A stretch of 64,000 bases of DNA from an uncultured Clostridium sp. Its GTDB lineage: Bacteria > Bacillota > Clostridia > Lachnospirales > Lachnospiraceae. Position numbers and translations under genes: made by a program. The notes beneath the pieces are model-generated. The model was not told the DNA's origin and did no database searches. It was given only the letters and a program-made list of their open reading frames with translations. The stretch covers positions 1-64,000 of the forward strand of contig URFM01000012.1 of the NCBI GenBank assembly GCA_900547035.1, given 5' to 3'. Below are positions 53,567-63,423 of the stretch, piece after piece (the stretch's first letter is position 1; the number at the start of each line of letters is the position of its first letter).

Positions 53567-53639
53567 TGCTGCACACTCCTTTCTATGGTTTATCATACCG
53601 CTCCAGGCCGGAGACGTAAAGTACGCACAAATTTGTGCC

Positions 53640-54336
53640 TCAGTTACCGGAAGGAAACCATCCCTCATCCTGCCATTGTCCGATTCGTCTTTTCAGGTAT
53701 TCCACAAAGGCCCCCATTAACGGAGACATGGTCTGATTCCGCTTCCATACCAGAATGGTACTGCTTTCAAGCCGAGGACGCAGGGGAATAAAACGCAGTC
53801 CCTCATAGCTGCAGTCCTTTTTCAGATTCAGGAAATCCCCTCCGTTCCTCTTTCAATGGAAACCGGATAAATTCATACTTCTCGATTTCCACCGGCTCCA
53901 GCAAAAATCCAATATCCAGGATTCCCTGCTCAATCCGTTCCTTAATGTGATCCGAGTTGCCGTCATACAGCTCGTACCGCACGTCAGGATGATCCCGCTG
54001 AAAATCTGTCAAGATTCCTGAAAAAAGGCGGCTGCTCCGATATTCTCCGCTCCCGATGGAAATTTCTCCGCTTAGCTTTTCTCTCCTGGCAACCTCCCGC
54101 TTTGTTTTTTCCGCCAGGGACACCAGCTCCTGAGCTCTTCTCTTCAAAAGCTGTCCCTGTGGCGTCAGGACAATGCTGTGATTTTTCCGTATAAAGAGCT
54201 TTACCCCCAGTTCGTCCTCCAGCTGCATAAGCTGCCTGGAAAGGGTAGGCTGAGTAATGTGAAGCAAGGCCGCCGCCTTCGTGATATTCTCCTCCCGGGC
54301 AGCCATCAGAAAATACTCCAACACGCGAATTTCCAT
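53640..54336 (-). pseudogene. LysR-family regulator with internal deletion and frameshift
   Basis: The N-terminal HTH (ENITKAAALLHITQPTLSRQ) and the first half of the effector domain read normally to about YEFIRFPLKEERRG. The frame then changes, and the other frame gives FLNLKKDCSYEGLRFIPLRP through FVEYLKRRIGQWQDEGWFPS to a stop at 53640, a normal LysR C-terminus. About 80-90 codons of the effector domain are missing at the junction near 53835. The start ATG has GGAGG eight bases before it. Confidence 0.75.
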
Positions 54337-54358
54337 GCTGTAATCCTCCATATTTAAA

Positions 54359-54390
54359 GAGAGGGTTCCTGGCTGGTACCAGACCCTCTC
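54359..54390 (-). terminator. Terminator of the siroheme reductase unit
   Basis: GAGAGGGT and ACCCTCTC arms with a 16-base loop; on the minus strand followed by TTTAAAT. It separates the reductase from the broken LysR gene. Confidence 0.65.
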
Positions 54391-54424
54391 CTGAACAATC
54401 AGCTAATGTTTACTTGTTCATCTG

Positions 54425-55975
54425 TCAGGCCAGATATTTTTTCGCGATTTCCTTCGCATCCTCTTCATGGCCTTCAATCCACTCCTGATAATTCATGCCG
54501 GAATTCTCGACGGCTTTTCCCAATTCCACCAGGAAGGCCGGAATCTGTTCCTGAAGCATCACTCCTACCTGCTCTCCCATCCGCTCATGTCCCTGGAGAT
54601 CACATCCTCCAAAGTGAAGGGTAAACGCCGGGTGAGGCACCTTGTCAATCATCTTTACGCCTCCATGAAAACCAATGGCTCCAATCTGGTGGGTCCCGCA
54701 GGAGGAGGGGCAGCCGGAAATGTGAATTTGAGGCAGGGCCTCTGCTCCCAGACCGGCTTCTCTCACCGCCTGAATCGACTCCCCCAATAAGGCCTGGGAA
54801 TCCCGCACACCTACCTGGCAGATGCTGGCGCCGATACATGCCACCGACTCCTCAAAATCGCTGCAGGCTCCGTCGTTTAAGACTTCCATCACCTTTTTCG
54901 CCTCATTGCCCGTCAGGTTAATCACATACATTCCCTCGTCCGGTGTCAGACGGACCTCCACCTCTTCCATGGGCGCAATCACCTCATAAAGGCGGGCAAA
55001 GATATCGATTTTAGGGGTCCCGCCAATCGGATGGTATTTTACCGCATACAGCCCAGGCTGTTTCTGGCAGACCACTCCCCGTCCCTCCGCCGCGGAACCG
55101 TCCCCTTTCTTGGTCCACTGGGGCAACTCCAGCTTCAAATCCAGATCCTCACCGGAATCAAACACGCCCTGAAGCTTTTCCTGATAAGCCTTTACATAGC
55201 CTTCCTGTCCCAGGGTATCCTGCATATACCGGGTTCTGGCCTTGGCTCTCTGCTCGTAATTTCCATAAGCAATGAAGGTCTCCCACATAGCCCGAATATA
55301 ATACAGAATCCTGGAGGCCTCTGCCGCCTCCGCTACAAGAAGCCCCATCTTTGGATTGTTTCCCAGGCCTCCGGCACTGTAAACATCAAATTTTCCGTCT
55401 GGCCGCGCTACAAAGCCCAAATCCCGGAAGGTGGCGTGAGGAATATTTTCCGGGCTGTTGGAAAAGCAGACCTTCAGTTTTCTGGGCAACTTCGGCCCTT
55501 TAATAAAGGTCATCAAATACTCGCCGGCTGCCTCTGCATATGGCAGAACATCGAAATACTCGCCTTGCTCCACACCGGAAAGTGGGGAAACCATCACATT
55601 TCTGGGGAAATCCCCTCCTCCTCCTCTGGTGACAATGCCATGGTCTAAGGCCTTCTCCATAATCATGCACACCTGCTTTTCATCCAGATTATGCAGCTGT
55701 ACCGTCTGGCAGGTGGTCAGATGCGCCTTGTCCACCCCGTAGGCTTCGATGCTGTCCGCAATAAATTTCAGTTTGTCCTTGCTTATGCGTCCTCCCGGCA
55801 TACGCAGACGCAGCATACTGGCCTTACCGCCTCTCTGAGCATAGCTTCCGAACCCGCCGGAAAAGCCCTTATAGGCCCCTTTATCCAGCTCTCCCGCATA
55901 AAACTGACGGGTTTTTTCCCGAAATTCTTCCAAATCCGCTTTCCATACTTCCGGTTCAATTTTCTTCATTGGCAT
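54425..55975 (-). CDS. Siroheme nitrite/sulfite reductase family protein
   Basis: About 516 residues with two ferredoxin-like half domains and the siroheme-4Fe4S ligand set CIGASIC...CPSSC (near residues 385-435). The first half contains RLRMPGGRISKDKL and HLTTCQTVQLHNL, the second HISGCPSSCGTHQIGAIGF. This is the general sulfite/nitrite reductase fold; the exact substrate is not decidable here. I chose the ATG with GGAGG five bases upstream (MPMKKIEP). Its start overlaps the end of the CtpA gene by 20 bases, so it is read through from the division operon. Confidence 0.87.
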   Translation of the reverse strand: MPMKKIEPEVWKADLEEFREKTRQFYAGELDKGAYKGFSGGFGSYAQRGGKASMLRLRMPGGRISKDKLKFIADSIEAYGVDKAHLTTCQTVQLHNLDEKQVCMIMEKALDHGIVTRGGGGDFPRNVMVSPLSGVEQGEYFDVLPYAEAAGEYLMTFIKGPKLPRKLKVCFSNSPENIPHATFRDLGFVARPDGKFDVYSAGGLGNNPKMGLLVAEAAEASRILYYIRAMWETFIAYGNYEQRAKARTRYMQDTLGQEGYVKAYQEKLQGVFDSGEDLDLKLELPQWTKKGDGSAAEGRGVVCQKQPGLYAVKYHPIGGTPKIDIFARLYEVIAPMEEVEVRLTPDEGMYVINLTGNEAKKVMEVLNDGACSDFEESVACIGASICQVGVRDSQALLGESIQAVREAGLGAEALPQIHISGCPSSCGTHQIGAIGFHGGVKMIDKVPHPAFTLHFGGCDLQGHERMGEQVGVMLQEQIPAFLVELGKAVENSGMNYQEWIEGHEEDAKEIAKKYLA

Positions 55976-57335
55976 TTTCTCCTCCATCTTCTTTCTGATT
56001 TTGATTTAATACCTCTTTTGCCGCCGCCTGTACCTGGTTGTCATCCTGAGGCTCTACTACCGCCTGAGTCTGAAGCTCCTCGTCTAACTCCACCTCCACA
56101 TCCGGCTCGATTCCCTTGCCGTGAAGATCATAACCGCTGGGAGTATAGTAATGGGCCACGGTAATCTTTATAGCAGATCCGTCCCCCAGAGGAATCAGAT
56201 TCTGGACAATTCCCTTTCCAAAGCTGGTGGTACCCACCACTACTGCCCGGTCATAATCCATCAGGGCGCCGGTCAATACCTCGGCGGCGCTGGCAGATTC
56301 CCCATTGACCAGCACTGCCACCGGTACATCCAGCGCATGTCCGTCCGAAGCGGTATAATGCTCCCCTTCCTGATTCTTATCCTCCGTGTATACGATCATG
56401 GTCTTTCCCTCTCCCTGATCGTACTCCGTCAAATCATCCGGCAGCAGATAGTCGGCAATCTCCACCGCGCTGTCCAGAACGCCTCCCGGGTTATTGCGCA
56501 AATCCAGCACCAGTCCTTTCATCCCCTGAGACTCCAAATCATCTACCGCCGCCTTAAACTGTTCCGTAGTAATCAAGTCAAACTGGGTAATCAGAATATA
56601 TCCTATCTCATTGTCCAGCATCTCATGCTCCACCGTCGGCACCTCGATACTGCGCCGGGTTACTGTCAAATCCACGTATTCATTTTTCTCCTGCCGGAAA
56701 ACGGTGATGGCCACATCAGTACCCTCTTCCCCCTTGATATAATTATTTACCAGAATAGACAGATCCTCTCCCTGGACAGGATGTCCGTCCACCTCATAAA
56801 GAATGTCTCCCGGAAGCATGCCGCTCTCGTAGGCCGGCGAATTTTCAAAAACCCGCACCACCGTACACAGCCCCGTCATCCGATTCTGGCTGAGCATGGC
56901 TCCGATTCCGGAGTAAATCCCCTCCGTATCCGTCTGAAGCTCTTCAAAATCCTCCTGAGTATAATAGGCAGAGTAAGGATCTTCCAAACCGGCCATCATT
57001 CCGATATAGATATAATCCTCCACCTGCTCCAGATCCTCTTCGTAGAGAAAATATTGGTCGATAATCTGCTGGATTAAAGACATCTTCGCATTGATGCTGT
57101 CGTAATCCAGATCCCTCTCTTCCCCGGCGTTTGTAATCCCGGGCTGTTCCTGCACAACGCCGCCCTGACCCATAGCGCTTCTCACGAAGAGATAAATCCC
57201 TAAGGACATGCCCACAATCACAAGGCCCGCAAAGGCAGTCACCAGCGCTCCGGTCAGAACCCCGGTCCAAAAGCGGTTTTTATTCTGTTCCATTCCATAC
57301 CTCTCATCATCGCTGTTATTCTTCTGATTTTTCAC
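55956..57335 (-). CDS. C-terminal processing protease (S41 family, CtpA/CtpB-like)
   Basis: A 459-residue protease. A cytoplasmic start and one membrane helix (about 24-52) are followed by a helical cap, a PDZ domain (TVVRVFENSPAYESGMLPGD, about 140-200) and the S41 domain with catalytic Ser in NGESASAAEVLTGAL and Lys in GTTSFGKGIVQ. The C-terminal tail is rich in Gln and Glu. The GTG start is preceded by AGGAGACAGAAC. It sits in an ftsE-ftsX-M23-ctp order that is common in Clostridia and supports a role in cell-wall remodelling or sporulation. Confidence 0.92.
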   Translation of the reverse strand: MKNQKNNSDDERYGMEQNKNRFWTGVLTGALVTAFAGLVIVGMSLGIYLFVRSAMGQGGVVQEQPGITNAGEERDLDYDSINAKMSLIQQIIDQYFLYEEDLEQVEDYIYIGMMAGLEDPYSAYYTQEDFEELQTDTEGIYSGIGAMLSQNRMTGLCTVVRVFENSPAYESGMLPGDILYEVDGHPVQGEDLSILVNNYIKGEEGTDVAITVFRQEKNEYVDLTVTRRSIEVPTVEHEMLDNEIGYILITQFDLITTEQFKAAVDDLESQGMKGLVLDLRNNPGGVLDSAVEIADYLLPDDLTEYDQGEGKTMIVYTEDKNQEGEHYTASDGHALDVPVAVLVNGESASAAEVLTGALMDYDRAVVVGTTSFGKGIVQNLIPLGDGSAIKITVAHYYTPSGYDLHGKGIEPDVEVELDEELQTQAVVEPQDDNQVQAAAKEVLNQNQKEDGGENANEEN

Positions 57336-57416
57336 GTTCTGTCTCCTGTCCTTTCCTTTCTATAGCCGTCCTGTTTGTACCTGACAGCAGCTTAGGCTAA
57401 TGGTCCTGCCGGTACG

Positions 57417-58682
57417 CTAAGGACTCACATAGCTCAGCGGGTTCACATAGCTTCCCCCTGACCGGATCCCAAAATGCAGATGCGGCCCGGTAGAATACCC
57501 GGTGGAACCCACCTTCCCGATTACCTGTCCCTGAGATACCTCCTCTCCCTGGGATACCAGCAGTTGGGAACAGTGCATATATACCGTACTCACCCCGCCG
57601 CCATGGTCAATCATGATATAGTTCCCGGCCGAATAGCTGTATGTAGCGATTACTACCTGACCGGAAGCAGCCGCCAGAATATCCGCTCCTGAGGAAGCGC
57701 CGATATCAACCCCCTTATGGTTGCTGGAAGCCCCCTCTGTGGGAGATTCCCGGTCCCCGAAGCTGGAGGTGATTCTGCTGCTGGAGGGGCAGGGCCATAT
57801 AAAGCTAATATTCCCTAAATCCTTTACCGTATACGTTTTTCCGGCTTCCTGGGCCTTTTTGCGCTCTTCCTCCTCCCGTCGCCTCATTTCTTCCTCGATC
57901 TGTCGCATCAGCTGCTCCTGAGCTTCAATATCCGCCTGGTATTCCTCCAGATCCGCCTGAGCGGAGGCAATCTGATTGTTGTAGGAAGCCAGCTCCGCTT
58001 CCTTGTCTGCCATCAGCTGCTCCACCGAATTCTGCTTCGCCTCCGTTTCCTCCTGAAGGCTTAAAAGCTCACTGTGTTCGGCTTCCAGAGCCTGTTCCTG
58101 AGCCTCCACCTGGCCTTTCACCTGGCGGTACTGCTCCAGCATATCCCGGTCGTACTTTGTAATCTGATTCACATATTCCGTCCGGTTTAAAAGCTGCTCC
58201 ACGCTCTCTGACTGCAAAATCAAATCCAAAAAGGCCGTATCTCCCGCCTCGTACATATATTTGATACGAAGCTTCATGGATTCATACTGGCTGCTCTCCC
58301 TCTCCCTGGCGGCCTCAAGCTCCAGGCCCGCCTGATGGATTTCCTCCTCCTTGGCCAGGATATCCTCGCTCAGTGCCGTCAGCTGCCCGTTCAGCTCATT
58401 GAGATTGGCGTCCAGGGAGCGGACATAAGCCGCTGTATCCTCCTTCAAAGCCTCCAGCTCCTTTAAGGTTTGCTCTGTCCTGGCCATCTCCTCTTCCAGA
58501 ACACTGACCCTTCCCTGGGCCTCTTCCATCTCCTGGCTTCCCACCTCGCCGTAAGCAAGAAAGCTTCCTGCCCCCAGGCAGAGAGCAAGCACAGCCGTCA
58601 GTTCCCTCCACCGAAGTCTTTTATCCTTTCGGCTTCTCTTTCTTTTCTCCATTCTATTCTGGTATTTTCCCGGTTCTCTCAT
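57417..58682 (-). CDS. M23 peptidase with coiled coil (EnvC-like FtsEX partner)
   Basis: A 421-residue protein: membrane anchor or signal at 28-46, a long coiled coil (about 52-270, with heptad-rich segments such as MARTEQTLKELEALKEDTA), then a LytM/M23 domain with HKGVDIGASSGADILA, YSAGNYIMIDHGG and HLHFGIRSGGSYVNP. The metal ligands (HxxxD and HxH) are all present, so it may be an active hydrolase rather than only an activator. It follows ftsX by 18 bases and is the natural FtsEX-controlled wall hydrolase. Confidence 0.92.
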   Translation of the reverse strand: MREPGKYQNRMEKRKRSRKDKRLRWRELTAVLALCLGAGSFLAYGEVGSQEMEEAQGRVSVLEEEMARTEQTLKELEALKEDTAAYVRSLDANLNELNGQLTALSEDILAKEEEIHQAGLELEAARERESSQYESMKLRIKYMYEAGDTAFLDLILQSESVEQLLNRTEYVNQITKYDRDMLEQYRQVKGQVEAQEQALEAEHSELLSLQEETEAKQNSVEQLMADKEAELASYNNQIASAQADLEEYQADIEAQEQLMRQIEEEMRRREEEERKKAQEAGKTYTVKDLGNISFIWPCPSSSRITSSFGDRESPTEGASSNHKGVDIGASSGADILAAASGQVVIATYSYSAGNYIMIDHGGGVSTVYMHCSQLLVSQGEEVSQGQVIGKVGSTGYSTGPHLHFGIRSGGSYVNPLSYVSP

Positions 58683-58700
58683 AGCTGCCCTTCCCTGTCT

Positions 58701-59609
58701 CTATACCCTCAGGTGTCTTCGAATCGTAAAAAAGCTGACGAAAAATCCTATTCCCACGCCCAGACACATAGCCACACCCGCCATATAAGGAAACAGAATT
58801 CCCATAGACAGAGGTACGAATACATCGGTCACAATCTGGAAATGGGAGGTCATATAGGAAACCGCCCTGCCATAGAGAATATACATGCCGCCCAAGGGAA
58901 TCAGCGCTCCCAAAAGGCCCAGCAGCACCCCTTCCACCACAAAGGGCGCCCGGATCATAAAATTAGTAGCTCCGATAAGGCGCATAATCTCATTTTCCCT
59001 GCGTCTGAAGGCAGCTGCCGTTGAAATAGTATTGCTGATTAAAAATACAGCCACAGCCAGAAGCACCGCGATCATCACCAGAGACAGAATTCCCACGATT
59101 TTTCCCGCTGTAGAAAGTCCCATGGCCGCAGTATCAGAGGAGTTCACCTTCCGCACTCCATCCATGGCGTTCAGTCTGGACACTACCCGGCTCTGGCTTT
59201 CAATATCATTCAGGTAAATCGTATAAGAAGCGGAGCCAGCCAGAGGATTGTCTTCCTCAAAGCTGGCCGCCAGCTCCTCATCCCCCTGAAAATAGACTTC
59301 CTTAAAAGATTCCCAGGCTTCTTGGGCTGAGGTAAATATCATTTCCCGCACCTCTCCCCAGGTAGCAATTTGATCCCCTAAGGCCGCTATGCTCTCATCA
59401 TCCAGCCCATCGTCGAAAAATACGGTAATTCCCAGAGTATTCTGAGCAGTCAGGGCCGCGTTTCTCACATTGGCGGCAATGGCAAAAAACAGGCAGAACA
59501 AAAAAATACATGCAGAAATTGTCGCCATGGAAGCCAGCGAAAACAAAATATTTCTGCATATATTCACAATTCCCTGTTTCACACAATAAGCAAATGTGCT
59601 AATTCTCAT
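58701..59609 (-). CDS. ftsX: Cell-division ABC transporter-like membrane subunit FtsX
   Basis: A 302-residue protein with four helices and a large external loop after the first (about 44-170), the FtsX topology. Sequence blocks include FRRRENEIMRLIGATNFMIR (around 205) and the C-terminal GIGFFVSFFTIRRHLRV. With FtsE it transmits ATP hydrolysis to the wall hydrolase outside. It overlaps ftsE by 11 bases. Confidence 0.93.
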   Translation of the reverse strand: MRISTFAYCVKQGIVNICRNILFSLASMATISACIFLFCLFFAIAANVRNAALTAQNTLGITVFFDDGLDDESIAALGDQIATWGEVREMIFTSAQEAWESFKEVYFQGDEELAASFEEDNPLAGSASYTIYLNDIESQSRVVSRLNAMDGVRKVNSSDTAAMGLSTAGKIVGILSLVMIAVLLAVAVFLISNTISTAAAFRRRENEIMRLIGATNFMIRAPFVVEGVLLGLLGALIPLGGMYILYGRAVSYMTSHFQIVTDVFVPLSMGILFPYMAGVAMCLGVGIGFFVSFFTIRRHLRV

Positions 59610-60312
59610 TTCTGCGCCGCCTTTCTCCCCGCCGAAGAGCCGACCACTGCAGGGCCGTATCCCCGATCATGGACCCCCGGTCCATTGTAATGACGCGCTT
59701 TCCCATCTCCTTCACCAGTTCCTGGCTGTGGGTAATTACCAGAACTGTGGTGCCTCCCCGGTTGATCTCATCCAGAAGCATCATAATCTCTCTGGCCGTA
59801 TCATGGTCCAGATTTCCTGTCGGCTCGTCCGCCAGCAGTACCCTGGGCCGGTTGATCAAAGCCCTCGCGATGGCTACCCTCTGCTGTTCGCCGCCGGAAA
59901 GCTGTCTGGGATAAGCTTTGTACTTGGCAGACAGTCCCACCATCTGAAGCATGCGCGGCACCGACTCCCGAATAGTTCTGGCGGGAACGCCGATCACACG
60001 CTGGGCAAAGGCTACATTTTCAAAGACAGTAAGGTCTTTCAGGAGTCTGAAATCCTGAAAGACCACACCTAATCCCCTTCGGTATTTCGGGACGTATCGA
60101 CGGGGCATCTTCCGCAAATCCATGTCGTTTACCACAATCCGTCCCTTTGTGGGTTCCAGCTCCTTCAGAAGAAGCTTTAACAAAGTACTTTTGCCGGAAC
60201 CGCTTTTTCCAACAATAAAAACAAATTCCCCGTCCTGTACCGTAAAGCTGACGTTCTTTACAGCCTTACAGCCTGTTTCATAGGTCTTGCTGACCCGTTC
60301 CATTTCAATCAT
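59599..60312 (-). CDS. ftsE: Cell-division ATP-binding protein FtsE
   Basis: A 237-residue ATPase: Walker A GKSGSGKST (33-41), VVFQDFRLLKDLTVFENVAF, signature LSGGEQQR and Walker B LLADEPTGNLDHDTA, then H-loop THSQELV. All are FtsE-specific in pattern. Length matches FtsE (about 225-240). The first gene of the ftsEX-M23-ctp operon, 19 bases after the CdaR-type gene. Confidence 0.95.
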   Translation of the reverse strand: MIEMERVSKTYETGCKAVKNVSFTVQDGEFVFIVGKSGSGKSTLLKLLLKELEPTKGRIVVNDMDLRKMPRRYVPKYRRGLGVVFQDFRLLKDLTVFENVAFAQRVIGVPARTIRESVPRMLQMVGLSAKYKAYPRQLSGGEQQRVAIARALINRPRVLLADEPTGNLDHDTAREIMMLLDEINRGGTTVLVITHSQELVKEMGKRVITMDRGSMIGDTALQWSALRRGERRRRNEN

Positions 60313-60330
60313 GTACTGCTCCGAACAGCC

Positions 60331-61419
60331 TTAATAATCCAGGCTTTCCATATACCTCATGTATTTTGCCACCATCAGGGCAATCTTGAAGGTGATGGCG
60401 TCCTCGAAAACCCGCAGATCCAGACCAGTGCTCTTCTGAAGCTTATCCAGGCGGTACACCAGAGTATTCCGGTGAATATAGAGCTGTCTGGATGTCTCAG
60501 ATACATTCAGGCTGTTTTCAAAGAACTTATTGATGGTAGTCAGGGTCTCCTCATCAAAATCATCCGGCGACTTTCCGTCAAAGACCTCGCGAATGAACAT
60601 CTTGCACAGCGGAATAGGCAGCTGATAGATCAGACGGCCGATTCCTAAGTTGTTGTAAGCGATAACGTTCTTATTGCTGTAGAAAATCTTTCCTACATCC
60701 AACGCCATCTTCGCTTCCTTATAAGAACGTGAAACCTCCTTAATATCTCCGATAATGGTTCCGTAAGCTACCCGTACCTTGGTCATGGCCTCGGTGTTCA
60801 GCATATCCAGAATCGTATTTGCTGTTTTCTCCAGATCCTCGTAGGTTTCTCCCTGTTTTACTTCTTTTACCAGGATGATGTTCTTCTCATCTACAGCAGT
60901 GATAAAATCCTTTGTCTTAGCCGCGAACAGGCTGCGGACCGTCTCCAGGGCGTTGGTATCCTTTTCGTTGTGTGTTTCAATAATAAATACCACCCGCTTG
61001 GCATCCGTATCTACATGGAGCTTCTTTGCTCGATTGTAGATATCCACCAGCAGCAGATTGTCCAGAAGCAAATTTTTGATAAAATTGTCCTTATCAAACC
61101 GTTCCTTATAGGCCACCAGAAGATTCTGAATCTGGAAAGCGGCCAGCTTTCCTACCATATATACATCGTCGCTGGCGCCCCTGGCCAGAAGAATGTACTC
61201 CAACTGGTGCTCGTCAAATACCTTAAAAAACTGAAAACCCTGAATCACCTGGCTGTCTGCCGGTGAATCCACAAAGGCCAGAATAGAACTCTCGGATTCC
61301 TCCGCATCATTAAATGTAGAGGCAAGCACCTTGCCTTCTGTATCGCAGATACAAAGATCAATCCGCGTAATTCCCTTTAAACCATCTAATGTGGTCTGTA
61401 AGATCTGATTTGAAATCAT
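60331..61419 (-). CDS. CdaR/PucR-type sugar diacid regulator
   Basis: A 362-residue protein. An N-terminal sensing domain (about 1-130), a central GGDEF-like domain and a C-terminal PucR HTH_30 (SETSRQLYIHRNTLVYRLDK around 315-334, then STGLDLRVFEDAITFKIALMV). CdaR proteins respond to sugar acids. Unusual location directly upstream of ftsEX, with only 19 bases between, so it may be co-transcribed with them. Confidence 0.87.
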   Translation of the reverse strand: MISNQILQTTLDGLKGITRIDLCICDTEGKVLASTFNDAEESESSILAFVDSPADSQVIQGFQFFKVFDEHQLEYILLARGASDDVYMVGKLAAFQIQNLLVAYKERFDKDNFIKNLLLDNLLLVDIYNRAKKLHVDTDAKRVVFIIETHNEKDTNALETVRSLFAAKTKDFITAVDEKNIILVKEVKQGETYEDLEKTANTILDMLNTEAMTKVRVAYGTIIGDIKEVSRSYKEAKMALDVGKIFYSNKNVIAYNNLGIGRLIYQLPIPLCKMFIREVFDGKSPDDFDEETLTTINKFFENSLNVSETSRQLYIHRNTLVYRLDKLQKSTGLDLRVFEDAITFKIALMVAKYMRYMESLDY

Positions 61420-61580
61420 GCTACACGCTCCTTCTTTTCCTAATGTTCGGAGTAATTTATGTTCCTATTTTTCTATTTTAATGCAAAAAAGCAAAAAAAG
61501 CAAGGGAATATCTGTCAATATGACAAGAGGTTGTAACCGTTCAGGACGGCTTATCTTCTGATTCAAAATGCCGAATCACC

Positions 61581-63206
61581 TTAAATCAGATGACACACCC
61601 GTCCAAACCGAAGCAGCAATCCTCCCATGGGCATTTCCCGAAGTTCCCGACGGGAGACGATCCGAAGGCGCAGCAAAAGGGCGGCATAAACCACGCAGCC
61701 AGCCAGAGCGGCGGCGCACAAACCAAGCGTATTGGAGGGAACCAGGGCATGGACCCCACAGTACACCGCCAGGGAAACTGCTCCCATAACCGCCGAACAG
61801 AGGAAAGGTCCCACAAAAGTAGTCCGGACCTCCTGACGGTAGTGAAGAGCCTTGCCGATCGCAGCCCAGTTCAGGGCGCATACCACCAGGGCAAACGTCA
61901 CATTGCCGATTACCAGGCCGTACACGCCCAGGTTCAGCTGGCTCAGCATAATCCAAACCAACATGATGTGAATTCCCAGAGAGATCGCTGAATGGGTTAC
62001 GGATTTACGCATCAGATCAATTCCCTGAAGCACCGCGTTGGTCACTGTGGACAGGGAAAAGAATACTACCGCCGACGCTCCCAGCATCAGCAGATTTCTG
62101 GTCATCTCCCTTCCGTCCCCGAATACCAGCTGCATTACCGGGGAAGCCAGCACAAACATAGCCACTGAGCAGGGAATTGCTATAAGCATATTGAATTTTA
62201 TGGTAATATAAATTTTATGGCACACCTCTTTGGGACGTCCCGCCACCCTGGACACCACAATACTTGGAATCATCGAAGCCCCAAGGGAGGAAGCGATGGC
62301 CACCGGCACATTGGTAAGAAGGCGGTACTTCCCACCGTAAATACCCAAAAGAGACAGCCTCTCCCCCTCGGAAAAGCCCTTTCCATCCATAATCAGGCCG
62401 AACATAGCATTATCCACAGTGCCGCTGAGCTGATATACAAACTGGCTCAGGATGATAGGGGTGAACGTACATATAAGCAGAATCATCACCTGCCGGTAAT
62501 CCATGGTACAGGGCCTGGACTTTCTTTTTCTTCTGCCGCTTCGGTAAAGGACCATCATAGCGCCCAGGAAAACGAACGCCGCCAGAGCGCCCACCAGGGT
62601 TCCTAAGGTTCCTCCCGCCGCTCCGTAGGATAGCGGATTATCGCGGTCCGCAAACCGGTTTAAGAAATCATAGGAGGCCCAGATGCTGACCCCCGCGTGA
62701 ACCAGCTGCTCGATGATCTGGGATACGGAGGTGGGAATCATATTTCCCCGTCCCTGAAAAAATCCCCGGAACACTCCCATTACCGCAAATACCAGAATAG
62801 TAGGAGCCATCACCCGGAGAGGAAGGGCGCTTCCCGGACTCTTAAAAATATTTGCCGCAATAAAATTGGAGCCAAACAGAAGAATGACCGTCATCACCCC
62901 GCCCATAAAGGCCCCCAGGGCAATGCCGCAGTGGAATACCCTCTCTGCGTCTCCGTTCTGCCGCTCCTCCCGCTTCTGAGCGATCAGCTTTGACACCGCC
63001 AGGGGAAGACTGTAGGAGGACAGAATCAGCCCGATATTATAAATTTCATAGGCTGTATTGTAATATCCGATTCCCTCATCTCCCAAAATGCGGGTCATCG
63101 GAATCTTATAAAGCAGCCCAATCAGGCGAACAATAATTCCCGCCGCCGCCAGTATGGTTCCCTGAACCAGGAAGTTATTCTGAGCCTGTCCTTTTTTTCC
63201 CGGCAT
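61581..63206 (-). CDS. Polysaccharide/lipid flippase of the MurJ/SpoVB family
   Basis: A 541-residue membrane protein with about fourteen helices. The opening FLVQGTILAAAGIIVRLIGL, then PMTRILGDEGIGYYNTAYEI, and GLGASMIPSIV-like blocks are typical of SpoVB/MurJ (MVF) proteins that flip lipid-linked intermediates in wall or spore cortex synthesis. Length is normal. ATG has GAGGAATGAGGCT-like sequence upstream. It lies by itself, with a 160-base AT-rich gap to the CdaR-type gene. Confidence 0.9.
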   Translation of the reverse strand: MPGKKGQAQNNFLVQGTILAAAGIIVRLIGLLYKIPMTRILGDEGIGYYNTAYEIYNIGLILSSYSLPLAVSKLIAQKREERQNGDAERVFHCGIALGAFMGGVMTVILLFGSNFIAANIFKSPGSALPLRVMAPTILVFAVMGVFRGFFQGRGNMIPTSVSQIIEQLVHAGVSIWASYDFLNRFADRDNPLSYGAAGGTLGTLVGALAAFVFLGAMMVLYRSGRRKRKSRPCTMDYRQVMILLICTFTPIILSQFVYQLSGTVDNAMFGLIMDGKGFSEGERLSLLGIYGGKYRLLTNVPVAIASSLGASMIPSIVVSRVAGRPKEVCHKIYITIKFNMLIAIPCSVAMFVLASPVMQLVFGDGREMTRNLLMLGASAVVFFSLSTVTNAVLQGIDLMRKSVTHSAISLGIHIMLVWIMLSQLNLGVYGLVIGNVTFALVVCALNWAAIGKALHYRQEVRTTFVGPFLCSAVMGAVSLAVYCGVHALVPSNTLGLCAAALAGCVVYAALLLRLRIVSRRELREMPMGGLLLRFGRVCHLI

Positions 63207-63321
63207 AGCCTCATTCCTCCTTCTTCTTTCGCAAAACCTTCCACCATTTTACATGTTTCCCATATTTTATGCAATATAAATTTTCGCAGAGAAGAGAGCG
63301 GACGCTAAATGCCCGCAAAAC

Positions 63322-63371
63322 AAAATATCAGCATGTCTTCTCCGGCGGTGGAAAACACATGCTGATATTTT
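63322..63371. terminator. Bidirectional terminator
   Basis: AAAATATCAGCATGT (63322-63336) pairs perfectly with ACATGCTGATATTTT (63357-63371), a 15-bp stem with U-rich ends in both directions. It serves the sugar ABC ATPase gene ending at 63424. Confidence 0.85.
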
Positions 63372-63423
63372 ATGTGAAATATAGGTAACTATTCCGTAGG
63401 TCTGCCCACTTTTTATGTAGCCC

